From assembly GCA_027008965.1 (NCBI GenBank), contig JALVDN010000179.1, forward strand, positions 1 to 10,842: a stretch of 10,842 nucleotides of DNA, read 5' to 3'. The notes beneath the pieces were generated by a model. The model made no database searches. It saw only the letters and a program-made list of their open reading frames with translations, and was not told the origin of the DNA. The translations under genes were made by a program, and so were the position numbers. Source of the DNA: Flavobacteriales bacterium. GTDB lineage: Bacteria > Bacteroidota > Bacteroidia > Flavobacteriales > Flavobacteriaceae. Below are positions 6,737-10,842 of the stretch, piece by piece (within the stretch, counting starts at the first letter, position 1; every line of letters starts with the position of its first letter).

Positions 6737-8908
6737 TTATTTTTTCAAATTTTCAATTAAAAAAGAATATATCAGTTTGTATAAGTGAATTCGGGTTTTT
6801 CCTCCGTAAATTCCGTGATTTCTATCCGGATAGATCATCATTTCAAAGGGTTTATCGATTTCTTGCAGTCTTTTGGCCAAGCGCATGGAGTTTTGAACAT
6901 GCACGTTATCATCGGCGGTTCCGTGAACAAGCAAAAACTTCCCTTTGAGTTGTTCTGCAAAATATAAAGGCGAGTTTTCATCATATCCTTCGGGATTTTC
7001 TTGGGGCGTTTGCATGTAGCGTTCCGTATAAACCGTGTCATAAAAACGCCAGTTTGTAACCGGTGCCACGGAAATGGCAACATCAAAAATGTCGTTGGCT
7101 TTTAAAATGGCGTTGGATGCCATAAATCCTCCGTAGCTCCATCCCCAAATTCCTATCCTGTCAGGATCGGCAACACCTTGTTCAATCAACTGTTTTCCTA
7201 CTGCTTGCAAATCTTCGGTTTCATATTTCCCTAGTTGTTTGTAGGTTATTTTTTTAAAGGCATTTCCCCTTCCTCCTGTTCCGCGCGTATCCACGCCCAC
7301 AATAACAAAACCTTCTTTAACCAATAATTGATGAAAGAAATCATTGGCGGAATGCCAACTGTTTCTAACGGTCTGTGAACCGGGGCCGTTATATTGTGTG
7401 ATTAAAACGGGATATTTTTGATTTGGATTATAATCTGCAGGATAAATGATGTAGGCATTCAGATCGGTTTCTCCATCGGCGGCTTTGAAATGGACAAATT
7501 TTTTGGGTTGAAAATCTAAGGCCTGGACTTTTTTCAAAAGTTTACTATTGTCTTTTATAAGTTTGACCTTTTCTCCGGAGGTAGATTTTCTCACTGTAAA
7601 CTCATAAGGTTTGTCCACCGAAGAGTAGGTGTGAATAAAAAATTTGAAATCCTTGGTAAATTCGGCGGATGATGTCCCATTGGCAGGAGTGAGTAATTTT
7701 TTGTTCTTTCCTTTTAAATCAATACTGTAAACAGCCCTGTTGATAGAACCGCTTTCGGTGGATTGATAAAATAACCTTTTTGTTTTGGGATCATAGCCGT
7801 AGAAGTTCGTAACATCCCAAGGTCCTTTGGTTATTTGTCTGATAAGTTTTCCGTTTTTATTATAATGATAGATGTGCGTATATGCTCCGGTGTCATTCGG
7901 CCACAAAAAACTTCCGTCCTTCAAAAAAACCAAATGGTCGGAATTTTCCAGTTCAATATATTTTTCGTCTTCCAGTTGTGTGAGCAATTTAGCCTTCCCC
8001 GAACGGACATCAACAGAGAAAAGTTTCAATAAATTTTGATGCCGGTTCATGGTCATCACCAGAAATTCATCTGCGTTTCTTCCTTGAAAAATGCGTGGAA
8101 TGTATTCATAATCGCCCAATTCAATTTGTTTGGTTTCGCCAGTTTCAAAATGAAAAATATGAAAAGTAACTTTAGAATTATTTTCACCGGCTTTGGGATA
8201 TTTAAAAGTAACTGTTTGCGGATAAAGCGCATCCATATATTCAATCATGGTAAATTCAGGTACTTGGGATTCGTCAAATCGTTGAAATCCCAAGTATGTC
8301 CCATTTGTATTCCATTCATAAGCCTTTACAAATGAAAATTCTTCTTCATATACCCAATCGGTTTTTCCGTTGATAATTTCATTTTTCTTACCATCCCGTG
8401 TGATGGGAGTGGTATCTCCCGTTGATAAATCTTTATAAAACAAGTTATTATCCTTAAAAAAAACAATTTTATCTCCCGAGGGTGAAAAGGTGGGAATTTG
8501 GATGTAATCCTCATCTAAGGCTTTCAATTTGTCTTCTCTTCTGTTATATAAATAATATTTCCCCCATGCCGAATACCTGTAAACCGGATGCCATTCGGAG
8601 GCCATAAGAATGTAATTCAAGTCGGGAGAAAAAGAGTAGTCATAGGCATACGGAATTTCGCGGTAGTTTTTGTTGCTAAACAAAGTCTCGGTTTTTTTCC
8701 ACCTGAAAACATCATACACGTTGATACTGAAAACCCCATGTTCAAAATCGGCTTTCGTGACCAAATGACCTTGATAGGGTTCAAAACCATACAAAAAATC
8801 GGGCCTGAATTTACCCATCCAAATATCTTCAATGGTAAAGCTTGATTGAGATATGACCGGAGCGATCATGAAAACAAGTAACAATGAAGTAATAAGTTTT
8901 TTCATCAT
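6737..8908 (-). CDS. dpp4: Dipeptidyl peptidase IV (serine peptidase family S9B)
   Basis: The exported protease has 723 residues from the chosen ATG. It carries a signal peptide (MMKKLITSLLLVFMIAPVIS, cleavage likely before Gln21), a beta-propeller domain (about 40-470) and a C-terminal alpha/beta-hydrolase domain. The nucleophile is Ser591 in GWSYGG, the acid Asp666 in HGTADDNVH, and the base His698 in RNHGIYGG. The propeller carries DWVYEEEF; the last two glutamates (189-190) match the pair that anchors the free N-terminus in DPP-IV and give dipeptidyl rather than endopeptidase activity. Tyr506 (QYNGPGSQ) matches the oxyanion tyrosine. The enzyme releases X-Pro or X-Ala dipeptides from peptides, probably in the periplasm or at the outer membrane. 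The frame is open up to an ATG at 8986, but that adds 26 residues in front of a good signal peptide and runs into the divergent promoter, so 8908 (or the adjacent ATG at 8905) is preferred. First gene of the operon. Confidence 0.95.
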   Translation of the reverse strand: MMKKLITSLLLVFMIAPVISQSSFTIEDIWMGKFRPDFLYGFEPYQGHLVTKADFEHGVFSINVYDVFRWKKTETLFSNKNYREIPYAYDYSFSPDLNYILMASEWHPVYRYSAWGKYYLYNRREDKLKALDEDYIQIPTFSPSGDKIVFFKDNNLFYKDLSTGDTTPITRDGKKNEIINGKTDWVYEEEFSFVKAYEWNTNGTYLGFQRFDESQVPEFTMIEYMDALYPQTVTFKYPKAGENNSKVTFHIFHFETGETKQIELGDYEYIPRIFQGRNADEFLVMTMNRHQNLLKLFSVDVRSGKAKLLTQLEDEKYIELENSDHLVFLKDGSFLWPNDTGAYTHIYHYNKNGKLIRQITKGPWDVTNFYGYDPKTKRLFYQSTESGSINRAVYSIDLKGKNKKLLTPANGTSSAEFTKDFKFFIHTYSSVDKPYEFTVRKSTSGEKVKLIKDNSKLLKKVQALDFQPKKFVHFKAADGETDLNAYIIYPADYNPNQKYPVLITQYNGPGSQTVRNSWHSANDFFHQLLVKEGFVIVGVDTRGTGGRGNAFKKITYKQLGKYETEDLQAVGKQLIEQGVADPDRIGIWGWSYGGFMASNAILKANDIFDVAISVAPVTNWRFYDTVYTERYMQTPQENPEGYDENSPLYFAEQLKGKFLLVHGTADDNVHVQNSMRLAKRLQEIDKPFEMMIYPDRNHGIYGGKTRIHLYKLIYSFLIENLKK

Positions 8909-8970
8909 GTATATTATATATGCAAAAACAGACGTCAATTTATAAAAAAAAATTGTTATATGCTGTTTTG

Positions 8971-9003
8971 TTGAGCGAAAAGGCATCTTTTTTATTATCT
9001 TTG
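8971..9003 (+). promoter_or_regulatory. Possible Bacteroidota promoter for the repeat-protein gene
   Basis: TATCTTTG at 8996-9003 is a full match to the -7 consensus TAnnTTTG. The nearest -33 candidate is TTG at 8971-8973, with a 22-nt spacer that is slightly longer than the usual 19-21. Transcription would start near 9010, leaving an AT-rich leader of about 50 nt before the ATG at 9062. It lies in the 153-bp divergent gap shared with the dpp4 operon. Confidence 0.5.
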
Positions 9004-9061
9004 GTTTATATTTAATCTTGGAATAATTTTTGATACATAAATAATTAACTTAAAATTTCAA

Positions 9062-10573
9062 ATGATGAGAAAGAATTACCTTTTTATCTTCGTATTTTCC
9101 TTTTTATTCATAACCGCTTCTGTCGCTCAAAACGGTTTTAATTACAAGTTTTTAATATCCGAAAACGGTTCTCCTTATACTAATTCAAGTGTAGATGTAA
9201 GATTTGAAATCTATCAAGGCACCACTTTGGTTTGGCAAGAAGAGCACACGGGTGTGATGACCGATACACATGGAATTGCTTCGGTTTTTTTGGGGGAAGG
9301 CACACAAACAGGCGGTTCGTTGACTTCATTTGAGGATATTGATTGGAGTATGGATCACACGCTAAATGTATTTTTTAATACCGGATCGGGCTACACACAA
9401 TTGGTAAGCAATGAGCCTTTCAAATATGTTCCGTCTGCAAAATTTGCAAAGAAAGCCGGGGAAGTGGATTACGAGAATGTAAACAATGCTCCTGAAATTT
9501 TTTATCTTTTAAATACAACGGATGTAGCGCTCAATGTAAATGACGATATGTATCATTTGGGCAAAATGGCTTTGGGTATCAACAATTTCACCGAACCGGC
9601 CAAACTATACATTTATAACAATATTTCAGGCACGCAACACAGTTTATTTTTAAATATGGATGCATCGGATGCCTCCAATAAAACGGGAATAACCAATAAC
9701 ATTTCCGGAACGGGGGGCGGTATTATACGCGGATTAACCAATTACATTACGGCAGGCGGATCGGGAGCCCACATAGGTGTTAGAAATCATTTAAGTGACA
9801 ATGGCGACGATACACGTGTGGGTGTTCATAATCTGATGGCCGGAAGCGGAAACGGTTTTATTACCGGTGTTTACTCGGAAATTACCAATACCGGAAACGG
9901 CTATCAATACGGGGTTTATAACAGACTGACAGGCACGGGAAACGGCTTGCACGTGGGAACCGTCAATTCCGTATTAGGTTCGGGATCGGGCGCTAAGTAC
10001 GGAACCTATAATGCATTATACAATTCCGGCTCCGGTAATCAATATGGCGTTTATAATGAAATGAGCAATACCGGAACGGCAACACAATACGGAAGTTATA
10101 CTACTTATATGTATTCCACCGGTTCGGGAGATAAATACGGATATTATGTGGAAATAGACAATGCTTTGGACGGTCAGCATTACGGGGTGTATGCCAATGT
10201 TCTTAAACCCGGAAGTTATGCAGGATATTTTTCAGGAGATGTTTACGTTTCCGGAAAACTAAAATCCATTGACGCAGGTGATGCGGATTTAAAAGCTTAT
10301 TTATTCGGAGAAAGTGATGACAGTGGAAACATCATCACAAATGCTTCTACGGACGGCTTTTCCATTACATACGTCAGCACAGGTGTTTATGAAGTGAATT
10401 TTAACAATGCCTTTTCCTCATCCGATTCATATCATGTCATTGTAACAATATTGGGCAACAATCCCGGCTTTGTAACCGTTCAAAAATTCAATGATAAATT
10501 TACGGTAACTATCTTGAATACGTCATCAAATCCTATGGATGCTCCTTTTTCTTTTGTAGTACGAAAAAAATAA
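9062..10573 (+). CDS. Secreted repeat protein, predicted beta-solenoid/fibre with tail-fibre-like C-terminus
   Basis: A 503-residue protein with a signal peptide (hydrophobic 6-19, cleavage after ASVA at residue 22). Residues 23-132 (QNGFNYKFLISENGSPYTN, VDVRFEIYQG, VWQEEHTGV, FEDIDWSMDHTLNVFF, FKYVPSAKFAKKAG) match a recurrent Bacteroidota N-terminal module usually seen as 'GFNYQAVxRDxxGxxxxN...VPYAxxAxxA'. Residues 209-390 are about twelve tandem repeats of 15 residues with consensus GVYNxLxGTGxGxxY. The C-terminal part begins GYFSGDVYVSGKL, a joint frequent in tail-fibre-like proteins, and continues as a Gly/Ser-rich beta domain to 503. There is no S74 peptidase domain and no T9SS C-terminal signal. 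I do not recognise a named family. A surface fibre or adhesin-like role is inference from architecture. It is divergent from dpp4 and is followed 10 nt later by another secreted-protein gene. Confidence 0.75.
   Translation: MMRKNYLFIFVFSFLFITASVAQNGFNYKFLISENGSPYTNSSVDVRFEIYQGTTLVWQEEHTGVMTDTHGIASVFLGEGTQTGGSLTSFEDIDWSMDHTLNVFFNTGSGYTQLVSNEPFKYVPSAKFAKKAGEVDYENVNNAPEIFYLLNTTDVALNVNDDMYHLGKMALGINNFTEPAKLYIYNNISGTQHSLFLNMDASDASNKTGITNNISGTGGGIIRGLTNYITAGGSGAHIGVRNHLSDNGDDTRVGVHNLMAGSGNGFITGVYSEITNTGNGYQYGVYNRLTGTGNGLHVGTVNSVLGSGSGAKYGTYNALYNSGSGNQYGVYNEMSNTGTATQYGSYTTYMYSTGSGDKYGYYVEIDNALDGQHYGVYANVLKPGSYAGYFSGDVYVSGKLKSIDAGDADLKAYLFGESDDSGNIITNASTDGFSITYVSTGVYEVNFNNAFSSSDSYHVIVTILGNNPGFVTVQKFNDKFTVTILNTSSNPMDAPFSFVVRKK
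9686..10231 (+). repeat. Twelve tandem 45-bp coding repeats (15-residue GVYN motif)
   Basis: In the translated protein the glycine that opens each unit falls at residues 209, 224, 239, 254, 269, 284, 299, 314, 329 and 344, a strict 15-residue period over ten units. Units opening at 360 and 375 follow with a one-residue insertion and then a shorter, decayed last unit. The consensus is G-V-Y-N-x-[IL]-x-[GN]-[ST]-G-[NS]-G-x-x-Y. The DNA copies are diverged, with GGNAANGG-type and TACGG words recurring rather than identical blocks, so the array looks old and selected at protein level. Confidence 0.85.
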
Positions 10574-10583
10574 AAATAAAATA

Positions 10584-10842
10584 ATGAAAAAATTATTATT
10601 TGTATTTATCGGATTTATATCGGGATTAACACTCCATAGTCAAACGGAAATCATCAAAACTTCTTTGGCTCCGGGAGGTGGTTCCGCCCAAAACGGAGCA
10701 ATTGACGTTATCTATACAAGTGGAGAGATTTTTGTGGCAGAAATCGACCAAGGAACAACCCATCTTTCAGAAGGTTTTATCGGTGTTGATTTTTATATAC
10801 AAATGGATTTGGAAGATTATCAAGCTTTGGAAGGAGTGGTGG
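10584..10842 (+). CDS. Small secreted protein, probable T9SS cargo (3' end outside window)
   Basis: The gene starts at ATG 10584, 10 nt after the stop of the repeat-protein gene, and is open to the window edge; 86 codons are visible. The N-terminus is a signal peptide (MKKLLFVFIGFISGLTLHSQ, cleavage likely near the Ser/Gln). The mature start (TEIIKTSLAPGGGSAQNG, IDVIYTSGEIFVAEI, HLSEGFIG) follows a pattern I associate with short Bacteroidota secreted proteins of the form 'GG(s)...G..v.yt.Ge......t.....ltqGF'. Those usually end in a type A T9SS sorting domain that begins with a VxVYPNP motif. The visible part ends at LEGVV, just where such a motif could begin, but the sorting domain itself is not in the window. 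The function is unknown. Spacing indicates cotranscription with the upstream gene. Confidence 0.7.
   Translation, partial: MKKLLFVFIGFISGLTLHSQTEIIKTSLAPGGGSAQNGAIDVIYTSGEIFVAEIDQGTTHLSEGFIGVDFYIQMDLEDYQALEGVV

Noticed and set aside
8036..8335. 99-codon plus-strand frame inside the dpp4 gene, and similar short frames nearby
   Set aside because: They are antisense to the DPP-IV propeller coding sequence, with no signal, domain or promoter of their own.
8923..8930. Possible -7 box (TGTTTTTG on the minus strand) for the dpp4 operon
   Set aside because: It misses the conserved A of TAnnTTTG and there is no TTG about 20 nt upstream, so I cannot place the operon promoter with confidence.
8909..8986. 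N-terminal extension of the DPP-IV reading frame to an upstream ATG (26 more residues)
   Set aside because: The ATG at 8908 is followed directly by a normal signal peptide and gives 723 residues. The extension would bury that signal peptide and cover the divergent intergenic region.
9686..10231. CRISPR-like or satellite interpretation of the 45-bp periodicity
   Set aside because: The period is in protein phase, the copies are diverged, there are no constant repeats with unique spacers, and the frame is continuous through the array.
9062..10573. Remnant prophage tail-fibre gene
   Set aside because: The N-terminus has a signal peptide and a Bacteroidota secreted-protein module, and no other phage structural, integrase or attachment features are present in the window.

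Overview
The window looks like chromosomal DNA of a low-GC member of the Bacteroidota. Several independent signs agree. There is a DPP-IV-type S9 peptidase of 723 residues. Two promoters match the Bacteroidota consensus (TTTG, 20 nt, TAnnTTTG) and no Shine-Dalgarno sequences are evident. There are DUF4136-type and DUF4369/TlpA-like lipoproteins. At the right edge sit secreted proteins built from modules typical of phyla that use the type IX secretion system. I cannot fix the family or genus from the sequence alone.

Layout, left to right. (1) Bases 1-1939, plus strand, housekeeping: the 3' end of fmt (methionyl-tRNA formyltransferase), an HU-family nucleoid protein with its own promoter and a rho-independent terminator, a YqgE/AlgH-family protein whose likely promoter begins inside that terminator's loop, and a small DUF4136-like lipoprotein. 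(2) Bases 1942-8908, minus strand: a tight four-gene operon, read from right to left. It encodes a DPP-IV peptidase, a canonical but enlarged POT-family peptide transporter, a divergent POT-like MFS transporter, and a lipoprotein that looks like a TlpA/DUF4369 protein without its CxxC. Gaps are 6 nt, 20 nt and a 1-base TGATG overlap. The functional logic is peptide scavenging: the exported peptidase trims dipeptides from peptides and the inner-membrane carriers take them up. (3) Bases 9062-10842, plus strand, divergent from the operon: a secreted protein with twelve roughly 15-residue repeats (probable beta-solenoid or fibre) between a Bacteroidota N-terminal module and a tail-fibre-like C-terminal domain. 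It is followed 10 nt later by a small secreted protein cut by the window edge, which resembles short T9SS cargo proteins.

The least ordinary content is the repeat-protein pair at the right end and the unusual membrane and lipoprotein partners in the peptidase operon. No RNA genes, insertion sequences, CRISPR arrays or prophage genes were seen. No gene-free stretch exceeds about 155 bases.
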